Below are positions 46,457 through 58,745 of a stretch of DNA of 64,000 bases, one piece after another. The translations under genes and the position numbers were made by a program. The DNA is from Patiria miniata (Eukaryota; Echinodermata; Asteroidea; Valvatida; Asterinidae), in contig NW_024037064.1 in NCBI RefSeq assembly GCF_015706575.1, positions 3,285,427 to 3,349,426 on the forward strand, read 5' to 3'. The stretch's first letter is position 1, and the number at the start of each line of letters is the position of its first letter. The notes under the pieces were generated by a model, which did not search any database, was not told the origin of the DNA, and was given only the letters and a program-made list of their open reading frames with translations.

Positions 46457-47172
46457 TTTTTTTTTCTCCATTTTCAGCCTTTTTCTCCATAGGTTTAACA
46501 CACGTTTCTTCCACCAGTCCACTTTGCCACTTTTTCAAATCCGATTGATTTCAGACTTGGTACATACTTAGACCACCACCCACAGATGGTCCTAGAAGAA
46601 ATTCGTGACCGTGACGTCATCAGGTGTCGGGTTACGTCACATTAAAGATGCATTTTTCCCCATATGTTTTGTACACGTTTTTAAAACACTCCCCTTTGGC
46701 CTCTTCGTAAATCCGATTGACCTCAGACTTGATACATACTTAGACCACCACCCACAGATGGTTCTAGAAGAAATTTGTGATCGTGACGTCATCTGGTGTT
46801 GGGTTACGTCACATTAAAGATGCATTTTTCCCCATAGGGTTTGTACACGTTATAAAACATTCCACTTTGGCACTTTCGTAAATCCGATCGACGTTAGACT
46901 TGGTACACACTTAGAATACCACCTACAGATGGTCCTAGAAGAAATTCGTGATCGTGACATCATCAGGTGTAAGGTTACTTCACATTAAAGATGCATTTTT
47001 CTCCATAGGGTTTGTACACGTTTTTCTTCAAATCATACTTTGGCACTGTATGTCTGATTGACTTTTCAATGGGCAGATGACATTCGAAGTGACTTCATCA
47101 AGTTTTCATCACGTGCAGAGAGTATTTCAAATATCCGAAACAGCTTGTGTTTGTCCACAAACACATTTCTAG
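46457..47172 (+). mobile_element. Helitron-like array, unit 4
   Basis: Three internal modules, the terminal hairpin, and CTAG at 47169-47172 followed by TT. Head-to-tail insertion of each unit just after the CTAG of the one before explains the array. Confidence 0.6.
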
Positions 47173-47599
47173 TTTAAACTTGATCTTGTTGAATTATTCA
47201 TATATTTTAATGCAAATAAGTAGAGTGCTGAAAAGTTAACCAATCACATAGCGGATTTTGCCTAATTGCGTGCATTTGTGAAAGAAGGATGAATAAATGA
47301 GAACTAAATAGTCAATATCTATCAGTTCAAATAAAAAAAAAATATTCTTGAAATACTTTTATAAGTAAATTCAAAATAAGATAGTGACAGAACAATTTTA
47401 TTACGCCGTCACGATCTCGTGGAGAACTAGACTCACGTTTTTGGGGGGTTTCTAAATTTTGTGCCAGCATCAGGAGCGCGCGCATAGGGCGCGCTCCACA
47501 GCTTTGTCTTATGCCGGCGAGTTAAGCCACGATGGACTAGGCGAAAGGCTTGCTTTCGGCTTACTACTAGCTTGCTTAGCATCGGCATCAGCCTTCAAG
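47173..47599. other. Flank of the Helitron-like array
   Basis: It includes 47500-47570, an inverted diverged match to 43600-43680. That places a pair of related arms around the array. No gene is recognised. Confidence 0.4.
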
Positions 47600-48330
47600 T
47601 CATACTTCTTCTCGAAGCATTTTTCAACGTACACTGCACGGGACTTTTCTGCTTCCTTGGTTTTGTTTTTGGTTCATTGGGCCACCAGCCCCTTCCTTGA
47701 CAAGCGATTGCCTCTGCTAACTTCTGAATAGGTTTGTTAGTGTTAGCTTGCTGCTGTGAAATACGCTCCACTGGCACGTGATAGGCAGATACGGGGGCAG
47801 ACAAGAGACGGTGCTTTATATCTTCAAACGCATCTTGACATTCGGCTGTGCACTTGAATGTCTGCCCTTCTCGGTGACGTGGTGCAAGGGTCGAGCAATT
47901 TGTGTGAAACACTCAATGAACCGCCAGCCAAAGCCAACTAACAACAGCAGTGAAAGTAGCCGGCTGAGGCCAGTCCCGCAAAGAACGAACCTTTTAGGGG
48001 TAAAAAAAAAGCCCTGCAGGCGACACCACGTGGCCGAGAAATTCTGCCTCTCGCTAAAAAAGCTGAAAAAACCTGCACTTTTTTAGCTTTAGCTTTACGT
48101 TGGCAAAATGATGCCTCCCAAGACCAGGCAAAGCATATGCATGTGTTTGCCAAACGACCTGCCAAATACAAAGACGTCCAGGTACAACACATCCACTTGC
48201 CACTACAACCCTACTAGGTTACGCTCAATCAAACGCTCGAAAGTAGAGGGCGCATTGCAGAGCCCGAAAGGCAAGGTCCCAAACTGGTACAGTCCACCTC
48301 GCCCCGTGTTAATGTAGTTTTCGGCTCAGA
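47600..48330 (-). pseudogene. Gypsy (Ty3-type) reverse transcriptase / RNase H fragment
   Basis: Minus-strand frames show GGLYQFGTLPFGLCNAPSTF followed by ERLIE, the conserved reverse-transcriptase block before the active site. Next comes VDVLYLD, where the YLDD box is cut by a frameshift, then FVFGRSFGKHM. After further breaks come KGRHSSAQ-like and EGQTFKCTAECQDAFEDIKH, the start of the RNase H connection. This order is that of Gypsy pol. Several stops and frameshifts are present. No integrase or protease is seen and both ends are lost. Confidence 0.65.
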
Positions 48331-49210
48331 GGCAAGGTCCAAGGTCAAGAAAAGTTGGGACCCTGCCAGTTAGTCCCCTAGGTGCGGGAGAGGATGCTTA
48401 TCCCTCACCGTAACATCGTTCAACATATGCACACTATGACAGACCCGTCTTCCTTTCTTACAAGAACGAATGGTGAACACTTAGGCTGTCAGTGCCACCG
48501 GTGGAGCTACCTACGCCAATGGTGGGTCTGTCCGTGCCGGCGGCGGTGCTGCCTGCGCCGGTGGCGAGGCTGGCCATGCCGGCGGCAGAGCTACCTGCGC
48601 CGGTGGTGAGGCTGTCCGGGCCTGCGGCGGAGCTACCTGCGCCAATGGCGAAGCTGTCCGTGCCGGCGGCGGGGCTGCCTGCGCCGGCAGCGAGGCTATC
48701 TGTGCCGACGACGGAGCTGCCTGCGCCGGCAGCGAGGCTGTCCGTGCCGGCGGCGGAACTGCCTGTAGAACACTGTGCCACTGGGTGTTTATGGCTGGAC
48801 TTTTGGCCCCAAGCCCAGCCATACTTTGTATAATGGTTGCTGGCCGTTCTTTGGCAGGGAGCTATTGAGCACGAAAATGTCTGGACTTCCGCACATCCGG
48901 CATCCTGGCCTCTAATCATCGGATTTATCTGGTCCTTGGCTGCGACGCTGTAGTTCCAACAGTTCTCTCAGCGTCGTCGTTACTTTGTCATTTGACGAGG
49001 AGTCCAGCAATTCCTTTTCGGTAGACTCGGGCACCACTGTTGCGACTGTCCAGCCTTCTCTGCCTTGCACCACACCACGCTTCATTCCGCGTCGACAGGT
49101 TCCCCTTAAACATGGCGCGCTTCAGTTCAAGGTGGTCCAGAGCGTTCTTGAACATTTCCGTTACTATCCAACACGTTTTTTCAGGTCAATGCACTTAATT
49201 CTCTCCTGAT
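48331..49210 (-). pseudogene. Gag-like part of the Gypsy remnant with 42-bp minisatellite
   Basis: Upstream of pol on the same strand, fragments read EMFKNALDHLELKRAMFKGN and ending TASQPRTR-like, compatible with the end of a Gag protein. A Cys-containing stretch near 48890 could be a zinc-knuckle trace. A G/C-rich minisatellite at 48490-48765 then gives the 14-residue repeat GSSAAGTDSLAAGA in the minus frame. The assignment to Gag rests on position and weak likeness. Confidence 0.35.
48490..48765. repeat. 42-bp minisatellite, 6-7 units, GC-rich
   Basis: The unit is approximately gcgccggtggcgaggctgtc cgtgccggcggcggagctacct, with substitutions mostly at fixed places. Because 42 is a multiple of three, several frames stay open on both strands, which creates false long ORFs. 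Confidence 0.8.
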
Positions 49211-51368
49211 AAAGAGGGCGCCCTTTCTGTCACCACTGGTGGCAAAATTAATGTGGTTGTACATGTATGTAGTGACCGCGGCGGCTGGCCGGTCGCTCAT
49301 AATCCGTTATTGTCATAATAAATGCCTAGCCCGGGGATGATCCGTACCGGGTGTGTTTTTATTCCTCCATGGTCGACCCACCGCAATAATTGAATACATG
49401 TGCATTATAATTGCCTCCTCAGATCATCTCCGTTATGAACCTCCAAGTCTCATTTTAAAATCGCAATGCCATAGGCTTAGTTTTTTTTCTTTAAAAAACC
49501 CAAAAATGAACACACTTCCAATCCTGTATTTCTGAACGCCAGTTCCCAATCCTTTACACAAAAACAAATCTGTTCTTTTATCATGTGCGAAAAAATCATT
49601 TACTCATTTCTTGAAATAACACTAATTCCCTTTTCACACGTCAATAAATCTAACGAACAGAAATGCTAACGAACAGAAATGCTAAAGTCAATTTTCTTAA
49701 TTATATTGATCGGATTTAAGGTCAAAGCTATATGACCAATTCAAATGACGCCATGATGACGTCATCATGCTAGCGTGTTATGTGATATCACACTGGAGAT
49801 ACATAATTCAAAGCCCTATGAGAATGTACTTATCACATACTATGCCACCATTTCCCAATAATTATCTACAGAACTAGAACTATAGGCCTACACAAAAAAG
49901 TCATTCTTCCTGGATGGAACTTATACTTCAAACTCTACATAATGACATGTCACAAAAAAAGGTACCGAAACAGCCCTGTGTTTGTTCACAAACATAGGTC
50001 TAGTTGGTTTTGGAATGGCAAATTACACCACATATTCATCATTCTGCAATAACTATCACCTATTAGGAGATTTCTTTGAACATTTTCATGGCAAAATTAT
50101 TGATTAAATTTCAATAAAAACTCAAATAATCGATATCTGCAATTGCATGTCCCTAAGGTCGGGTCATAATGCAGATTCTGAATGAGTATGCTCTCCTGAC
50201 GTAGAAAATGTATGGAAACATTGCATATCCAACAAAACAAGGTTCACTTAAAGTCGGCACTCTCCTGTGCACTCTCATGTTCATTAAATGTGGTTAATGT
50301 AACCAAGATGTGTTCTATTTTCATAAAATTGGTTTCAAAATATCTGAAAGACATCGGCAAATATGTCTGAGAAACGATTACAAAAGTGCTTTGCGACGAT
50401 AAAAGCGGAAGTGTACATGGAGGGGGTGGCGGCCCCGCTCTTAAGTTAATTAGTCTGATCTAACATCACTCTTAAGATATATTTTTTTACAACTGCCAGG
50501 GCATCAATACGAAAATGATTTCATTTTCTCACTCTTATAATTTAAGTTTCTGTGAAGTTTCAATTTCGATCTGTTACTCGGCACTCCCATGCGCACTTTC
50601 ATAAACATTTACATGGTCATTGTGAAAAGTAAACATTTAGGCCTACCTGTGTTTGAACATGGACATTTTGCGACGAAGGTAAGCCCTATATTCAAAGACT
50701 ATTTTCATAGATTTTCAAAATAACCGCAAGACATCATAAACCCTGTCAGGGAAACCTGGCATGATTTAAAAAGTGCATTGCGACGATATCATCTAAAATA
50801 TACATTGAGGGGCTGCGGCCCCGCCCTCCGCCCTTTTCGCGCCGCTCTTAAGTTAATTAGCCTGAACCCAAAATGACTCTTCAGTTATATGTTCATGTTC
50901 TACAAGTGCCAAGGCATCATTAGAAACTGGTTTCATTTTCTCCTCTGTTATTTTGTTCCAACGGTATCAGCGAAAAGTAACAGGAGGGGCTTATGACCAT
51001 GCCTCCTCCCTCCGCGCTTTTCGCGCCGCTCTTAAGTTAATTGGTCGGATCTAAATTCACTCTCAAGATATATTTCCATTATCTGCAAGTGCTACGCTAT
51101 CAAACAAAAGTGGTTTTGTTCTTGTTCTCAAAATTGTGGTTAAATGTAAAACTGGCCCATTTGGTCTGATAAAGCAAAACTTAAGACTGGCCATTCTCAA
51201 CCTCGTCCCCGGGGCTTACTTTACTTTTAACCTCGTGTCCAATAGTAAGCTTTGGATACGACCTTCCTGTGTCCTGATTCGATACTGCAATTTACAAGAA
51301 CTGGATTTATATCGTGCACTCGTAGTTGTCATTTCAAACTTGTATAACGTGTTTTCACGTTCATTGAG
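49211..51368. other. Helitron-like 3' end and dispersed repeats
   Basis: At 49970-50003 a Helitron-like end is recognisable (ccgaaacagccctgtgtttg ttcacaaacat, then ggtCTAG). Upstream, gatgacgtcatcatg lies near 49755. From 50430, 50820 and 51000 three copies of the dispersed repeat with cgccgctcttaagttaatt occur. No gene is recognised. Confidence 0.5.
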
Positions 51369-51526
51369 AGTTCGGCCACAACCTTACTACTTTTTGAGTG
51401 GCCGGGCAGAACCAGACCACTGTTTGAGTGGTCTGTCACAACCCAACCACTTTTTGAGTGGTCGGGCACAACCCAACTACTGATTGGAGTTGTTGAGTGG
51501 TCGGGATATATAAAACCCGACCACTC
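51369..51526. repeat. ~31-bp minisatellite ending in a hairpin
   Basis: About four units of gagtggtcgggcacaaccca accactttttg are followed by a hairpin gagtggtcggg / cccgaccactc (51495-51505, 51516-51526). Its loop is atatataaaa. Confidence 0.75.
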
Positions 51527-53848
51527 TTTGGAGTTGTTACGATTAATCTTTCTTTCTTCCTTTTTACGGACAATACTTCTCTGCGGGTTTTCTCCTAAAC
51601 GGTGTGTGGTATGAATTTGTAACTTTCAATATATTTATATCAACCCTTATTCAAAGTTGTGCATATTACTCTGACGTCATGATAACGTCATCAGGTATCA
51701 AATTACAAGCGATTTTAGCTGAAAACAGGACCAATTACTTTCACTTATAAAAAGAACTTGTAAAAAACCTGTAGTAATTAATGTCATTGGTAAACATTCA
51801 AATCGCGCATTTTTCTTAATAAATTTAGAGTCTGTGAATACATCTGTATTATGTTACTTTTCCTTACGTGTTCAAATAAGAGCTTTTTGATTGATTAAGA
51901 TTCGATAATTTCGATTCTTTTGCTTTTGATATTCCCAGGATCAGGGAGGAAGTGAAAAAGTATGCCCCATCTTACATTTATGAATATTTTGTAGATTGTC
52001 CTAATCCTTTGCAGAAGTAGTCTATACCGCAATGATGTCTGTCGGTTGCGCAAACGCTACAACCAGATCCCGCTTATTTATGTCTGCACATTTTCTTTCG
52101 GAAAGAAAATTATTATTGTGGCATACTGATAAAACATCAATTTCAAATAATTTCGTATTCGATTCACTTTTTTATGAGTCATTATTTTATAATAGATTCT
52201 TAAAGTGAACAGTCACGTGACGAGCTTCCTGGGCCCTGGTCCTCGGGAGATTTCGTGTATAAACCTGATGGGGCTGTCGGGAAAAATTTAAAGTAGAAAC
52301 AAAAGGGAACAAAAGAAGGAAAGGATCAGGTCCTCATGAGTATAGTGAAAAAAACACACATGTGAGTGAGTGTGTGTGCGTTTGATTATGGTGTCAATCA
52401 AGGACACACACGTAAAACATCATCGATGAATTGAGGACAGAAACCAAAACGAGGACGACCTCGATTAGAAAACGTGTACAAAACCAATGAGAGCTGTTGC
52501 AAAAAGTTACGGTATAACAAAGGAAAAAAGGAAAGGAACAATAGAAAATCCTCGATTTACACCATTAACAAACGTTGGTGGTTGTGTTGTTACGTATGTT
52601 CATGGTGTATATCTAGGACACACACGTAATGTGCAACATCATCGGTGAATCGAGGTCAGAAACCGAATCAAGGACTCTTCGGTTGGAAACGTGTACAAAA
52701 CCAATGAGAGCTGTTGCAAAAAAGTTATAGTACAAACAAAGGAAAAGGGAAGAGGAACAAAAGAAAATCCTCGATTAACACCATAAACAAACGTGCTAGA
52801 GCTTGTGTGCGCTTACAGTAGCCCACACTGTGTGCAGGACCACACGGTAAATGGTTTCCCCTTATATTGAAAAAAAAAACCACATAGTTTTCTGGTATCG
52901 AAACCCCTGGGAAGTATCATTTGCCATGAATTGATATGCTAGTAACAATTTTACAAATGCTTTTTGTTGGGGGGGGTGTTTACCAGAAGTAAATGAAACA
53001 AAAATAATTACAAATTCTGGAAATTCTGCGCGTTTATAATACTGTTCAAGATTTCGGAAGCGCGCAACCAGGGGTGAACATGTAGGCCCTTTAAATGCCT
53101 GCATAGTTGACATCCTTAAGCATCGCTTTTGCTACACGGCTGGGTGTGTGTGTATGGGTGACTACAAATTCGTATCCTTGTGGAGACACACACACAATAG
53201 GTAACAAAACATTGTAAAGGTCTCCACAAGGCAATTTCTATAGATGAATAGGTCTCCACAAGGTTTTCACGAAATAGATATATGGGTTTTACTCAAAAAC
53301 TAGGAATTTCCAAGGTGGGTTGATCTGTCGCAAATGAAAGAGTTTTAGAAAAGGGATATTAAGTCCAAATTTCCGCCCAGGAAACTAATTCTGGTTAAAA
53401 TAAGAGCATTTTGAAACTTCACTTTCAAAATTGAACACATTACTACACGAGAACAAAGGAATGTCTCCACAAGGATACAAATTTGAGAAGGTGTGTGGGT
53501 GTGTGTGTGTGTAAAAACCGGCAATCGTGGACGTAGGACAAAAGAATGTGGGCGCAAACAATACGTCCACGATTGACCGAACGTCCACGATTGAAATTCG
53601 TGTACAAAACCAATGAGAGCTGTTGCTAAAGAGTACACATAAAGGAACAAGGATTAGGGACAACAGGGGGTAAACGATTGCCGGTGCTAAAAAAAAGATG
53701 TGTGTGTATGTGTGGGAGAGGCGGGGGGGGGGAGGGTATTTGTCTCCTACGAAAAAAAATTGGCTCAAAAGAATTTATGATAGACTAATAATTCTAGGTT
53801 TTATTTTTAATCCTAGAACTTCAACGGAAATCATATGTCCGTAGGACA
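51527..53848. other. Repeat-rich, no gene; units with a shared gtgtacaaaaccaatgagag phrase
   Basis: The phrase cgtgtacaaaaccaatgaga gctgttgc occurs at 52474, 52687 and 53600 within units of about 215 bp that also carry tgtgtgtg and tcgaggacgaa-like parts. Between 53164 and 53484 an inverted pair (atccttgtggagacacac / tgtctccacaaggat) encloses further ggtctccacaagg copies. Confidence 0.5.
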
Positions 53849-53903
53849 ATGGGATCTCCCACCTTCATGATCGTTGTGGTATTGCTGGTTTCAGTTTTAC
53901 GAG
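53849..53903 (+). CDS. Candidate first exon encoding a signal peptide
   Basis: The ATG at 53849 opens 18 codons, MGSPTFMIVVVLLVSVLR, plus one base before a strong donor (ACGAG then GTAGGT). A short N-region, a hydrophobic core (MIVVVLLVSVL) and a phase-1 donor are typical of the first coding exon of secreted or membrane proteins built from phase-1 modules. A partly conserved copy at 35044-35080 has the same phase and the same distance from the inner ATG to the donor, which suggests a small gene family. I could not recognise the following exons between 53.9 and 64 kb, so the product is unknown. Confidence 0.4.
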
Positions 53904-55916
53904 GTAGGTTGATTTTTTTTCTTTTTGAGATTGTTGTAATGTTTACATTATTGCAATGCATTTGTATAGCCACCTTCTACTGCATGTGTTCTAGAGAAGT
54001 ATATGCTTGATGACCCTTGACCTGATTGGCATGTACTGAATTACACACTCTCATACGAGGTATCCATCCTGCACAATCGTGTCTCCCTTGTCCATTCATT
54101 TCGGCTCCGATATTCATCATTCATTAGTCTTAGTCAGACATCATAATTGTGGTATATCTTTGCATATTACTATCCCTAAAAGTTTACTAAGCTTACAAGT
54201 TTCCTCAACTGTGATGTATTTCCTAATTTAAGTAAAAGTACGGTTTTGGATGTTACGTTCCAAGCAGAGTAGCACTAGTATGGACACCATAGTAAAGGTC
54301 TTTAGGACACCATAGTAAACAGTTAACAATACCGTCGCGTCGCGCCGAGGCGTCGTCCCCTTGCGTCACCCCTACGCGTCGCGCAGTCGCTTCGTGCCGT
54401 CGCGTCGTGCCATCGTAGTACGTGAAGCAGAAGCAACGAGTTGTGTCGCCTATAGGGCCTGCCACATTACATGCACTCTCGTAGGAGACCTTACGGCGAC
54501 CAAAAATATTAAATAAATTGAACAATCGAAGCGAGGACGCACGAAAATGACAATTTTCTGTATTGAGTGGCCAGAAAGTAGTTCAAGCTACGCTCATACT
54601 GCGCTCACCCCGCGCTTACGATGGGCTCAACTCGCTCTCTATGCGCCCCTGTCAAGCCCAATTACTCGATCTAGTTGCTAGCCTGGTCTGCAGGCGTGAG
54701 CTGGTCTGGCGCCGGTAGCCGGGGTAGCAATTGTTTATGTTTATTTGTCAACGTCATCATACATGTAAAATTATTTACGGTATATTTGTGTTACATAACA
54801 AAAATGAGATTCCTCCAGACAAATTGTGATGTAGCATTTGGAAATGGGAAAAATTTCCATATCTAGTCATCACTAATTGTTCTCTTCAGTAAAAATTTCA
54901 GATCAGTCCGGATCTTGCAATCGCCGATGACTTTTTCCGTCAGAAAACCTGAGTGCACACCACATTAATTTGTCTTGCCGCGGCGATCTTTATGCCGATT
55001 TTTATACTGAAAATCTTAACTACGCATTCTTGAAATTGAAACTGGACTGAAATTGAAACTGCACTTAATGAAAACCAAGAAAACCAAAAAACTTTGATAG
55101 TAAAAAGACACCTGTTTGTTTTTAGTACAAAACCAATCAGCAGTGATTGCCAGAAAGCAGGGTTTTACGCTCCAGGCTCCGACAATGCATACGGAAAATC
55201 TTGATCGTATTTTGCAAGGGATCCGTTCGCAAGCATGGTCTGCAGGCGTGGGCTGGTCTGGCGCCGGTAGCCGGTCCGGATCTTGCAATCGCCGATGACT
55301 TTTTCCGTCAGAAACCTGAGTGCACACCATATTAATTTGTCTTGCCGCGGCGATCTTTATGCCGATTTTTATACTGAAAATCTTAACTACGCATTCTTGA
55401 AACTGAAACTGGACTGAAATTGAAACTGGACTTAATGAACACCAAGAAAATTCCTGGAAAAATATAAGGGCAAAAACAAAAATGCAAATTGCCTGCAGAA
55501 AGGAGGAAAATCTGATTTAACTTTCGTAGTCATGACTCATGACATGTCAACAACTATGACTAGTATTTAGCTGTGGAGGTGCAAAGTACATGATGTAGGC
55601 CCCTAACGTAATTACCCTAGTTCCAGAGTAAGGAGGTGGCTTAAATTTGAATTCAATGTAAAGCTAAGTAAATGTTCAAGTGTTCTGTTCTCACACTTTA
55701 GATTTTGATAAACAAACTCTCATTTTTTGACAAAACAATAAGGGAACTTTTAGGTTACATCTGAAAGCATCCTTGCAATAATTAACAAATTATGTCATAG
55801 GGCCTAAATACTGTTAGTCTGAGTATCACCCGTTATCCACGGAGCAAGACTCATGTATAACGTCTGATATGTCTACACATATACATACATGCAAGCCGTG
55901 CGCAAGCCGATCGGAG
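53904..55916. other. Anonymous, with a ~150-bp direct repeat
   Basis: A block starting gtccggatcttgcaatcgcc occurs at 54907-55052 and again at 55265-55420. A second shared phrase, ggtctgcaggcgtgRgctgg tctggcgccggtagcc, occurs at 54684-54721 and 55239-55275. A tract rich in cgtcg at 54330-54425 stands out for CpG content. Confidence 0.55.
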
Positions 55917-56307
55917 TCAACCTCGTCCCCAGGGTGTCGAGCAGTACGCGCCCATCACTACCTGCTATCTCACCCTGGGATTGGATCATTAGCATGTGCA
56001 ACATTTTTTAACCATATGCAACTGAGGAATAGGCTGGCGCCTGCATGTGTGTTACATTAGCGTTTGTTTTTGTATGCGGTGTCTGGGGTAAAAACAGAGT
56101 CAATTCGTCGCAGAGCGAGCGTGGCGTGGGTTACGAAAACACGATTCATTTAATTAAATTGTTACGACGAAAACACGTACTGCGCGTTGTGAATAACAAC
56201 ACCAAGTAAACGATAACAATACAAATCCACAGGTAGAAAGTTTCCTATCAAGGTCTTACTATTGGAAACGAGGTTGGAAATAAAGTAAGCACTGGGGACG
56301 AGGTTGA
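55917..56307. mobile_element. MITE with 16-bp TIRs and 7-bp target duplication
   Basis: The ends tcaacctcgtccccag and ctggggacgaggttga are exact complements. The flanks carry the same seven bases, atcggag, at 55910-55916 and 56308-56314. The interior repeats the end motif imperfectly (gaaacgaggttgg near 56266). No coding. Confidence 0.7.
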
Positions 56308-58299
56308 ATCGGAGTCGACTTTTTTCATTCCTAAATTAGGACTGAATGGCTTGATTTGTCAATTCGAATGCAGTGTTTTGTAATGCAACAACAGCTGAAT
56401 CTGCTCAGCAATTAATCAGCGAATTCGCCATGGGTCTCGGATTACTTTGACTATAGAATACTGGTACAATCTCTTTTAAAAAAAGTAAATAAATATGTAG
56501 TTGAAGGTACATGGTTCTCAACTTAAAGTAAAGAAATGCTTTTTAACAGCAATTATTCATTTGAAAAAGAATAAAACCAAAATTCATCTGGATAAAAAAA
56601 AAAACCTCTTGCCCCAAAATTTTAAGGGGAAGTGGCTAGGAATCGCCTCAGATTACACAACAGAGCATCTAAAATTCAAAATTGTTCTTAAGCAGGACCC
56701 GGACCCAACGCGGTGATGGCTTCGCGCTTCGCGCTCGCTGGAGTTTGCACTAAATGCCTAAGATATGCAGGTTTTTTTGTCAGATTCCAATCACATCTCT
56801 GGTTATAATCGAACCGACGAATGAATGCTATAAATTAAGTCTTAAATGCACCAAAACAAAAGAGAATTCCCCAAAACAAAAACGAACATTCAGTCCAACA
56901 TCTTTGCTTGCTTAAAATGAAATTGAATGCCCACAAAATTAAAAAGAAACCCCAATTTGATCACATGTGCAAAACCCACGTGAAATTGTATGGCTGATGA
57001 CGTAACTGATTAGAAAAATTCGGTAATTGGCCGAAAAAAACCTATATTTTGACATCTTTGTTTTTGGTTAGTCTTATGGCAAAGTGCACGTCTATCAACA
57101 GTTAAAAGTTTCCATGCTTTTTCGGACGACTGAGCGCACTCTGTTGCTGTGATGTGCTGATAATGAAACTGATTAGAAAAAATTCGGAAATTGGCCCGGA
57201 AAACATATATACATTGTATATTGGACATACATTTTAGGGTACTGCTAAAACCTCACAGTATAAAAGTTTCCAATTTTGTTCAAGGCTTTTCTCTACTTGA
57301 GTGAACTGGATATGAATAAAACGTCAAAAGGCAATGCACTGGTGCCTGGAAAGGATAATCTGGTACCAAACACTATCAAGCTTGCATTTACGCAATATCA
57401 AGTGTGGATGCTGGGAAACATGTTCCGATACATTGATTTACTTAACCAATATGTTGGGAACAAGCCAGCCGCATGCGCATTGCATTTATAGTATTTAGAT
57501 GCGTTTCTTCAGCACCGCTCCAACTGTATTGCTTGCTCAGGAGAGGATCGTCTTCAAAATAATTTGTAATTATATTATTGAAAAAAATAAGTCATTTGTG
57601 GTAATTTTGGTAGAATTCAGAGTCAAGCAGGTCGAGTTTGAGTCCGAGTCCGCAGGGTCGAGCCTGATCGAGAAAGCATTATTGTAGTCAAGTCCACAAG
57701 TGAATCACAAATAAATCAGCGTTAAGATTATTTAGGCTGTTATTCAGATGAACTGCAAAAAAAATTTCCAATACGTCAATGGTTAAGTTTATATTCTACT
57801 ACTATAGCCAATTCAGCGGCGCTTGAACAGTTTTGAAACCAACCAAATTAACCATGACTTTACTATACTAGCAAATTATTCACAAGAATACCTTTTTCTT
57901 TATAAAGGTGTTTGTTGTAAAATCTCGAGCAATAGTCGGGCATCTTTGTATTTCACTTAACGAAAATCATAAAAGGGGACAAATTAGCCGGTCTGGTCGG
58001 GCACTCTTTCCTAGGATATTCAAATAGATTTTACGCAGACGGAAAAATCCGATCATACCCCCTACAGCTTGGTCAAAAGTGAAGGAAGGGGGCAAAATTG
58101 CTACCTTAATTCTTTGTGGTGGGTTGACATCGCCTCCACGGTTTCGCCGCCCCTGCAGAAGATTTGACTTTTGATTATTTTCTTTTTTTATCGCTTGTAA
58201 TGAGATAGAGTACAATGAAAACCCTTTAGTGCCAACAAGTGTAATAAAGCATTGCAAAATAACGTAATACTTTTCACACAAAAACACATATACCCACGA
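56308..58299. other. Anonymous sequence
   Basis: A phrase ctgattagaaaaattcggta attgg occurs at 57007 and again at 57171. A 71-codon plus-strand frame at 57276-57491 has ordinary composition but no recognised domain or splice borders. Nothing else stands out. Confidence 0.35.
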
Positions 58300-58745
58300 C
58301 ATGTTTAATACGGGAATGAATGTGTGTTTGGGAGGTATTATAACACTGTTTAAAGACCGGTTGGAGTCTGGATGAGTGATTCAGACTCCAACCTGTCTTA
58401 AACAGAGTGTTTAATACCGACCAAGCACATTTCTATTCCCATTGATAAATACATTTTCCTTAAAAAAAAAAAAAAAAAATCTGTTTGGTCCAAACACTAA
58501 CACAAGTCAAAAACTAGACGTTGCCAACCATTTTGTTTAACAATTTAACTGCATGTTTAATGAAACACCCCTCTGACTCCAATATGGAATGTCCCTCTAC
58601 AACCCCGTACCTTATAAGGAGATGAGATTGGACACTGGAAAAGTGTTAAACAAAAACCAGCTAGCCATGTCTCTATCATCCGTTTAAGGCTGGCCAAGTG
58701 ATGGGCTTTCGACCAATAAGAAAGGGTAAACTGTTTTAGGTAATA
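58300..58745 (-). mobile_element. Hairpin-ended MITE (copy 2, inverted)
   Basis: On the minus strand it shares attggtcgaaagcccatcac, ttaaacggatgatagagaca and tggctagctgg with the element at 17095-17721. It ends in a related foldback (ttggagtctg / cagactccaa, 58363-58402). The arms are less perfect than in copy 1. Confidence 0.55.

Noticed and set aside
48458..48919. 153-codon Ser/Ala/Gly-rich ORF as a secreted silk- or mucin-like protein
   Set aside because: Most of it is a 42-bp minisatellite open in several frames, on the same strand as and directly upstream of a Gypsy remnant.
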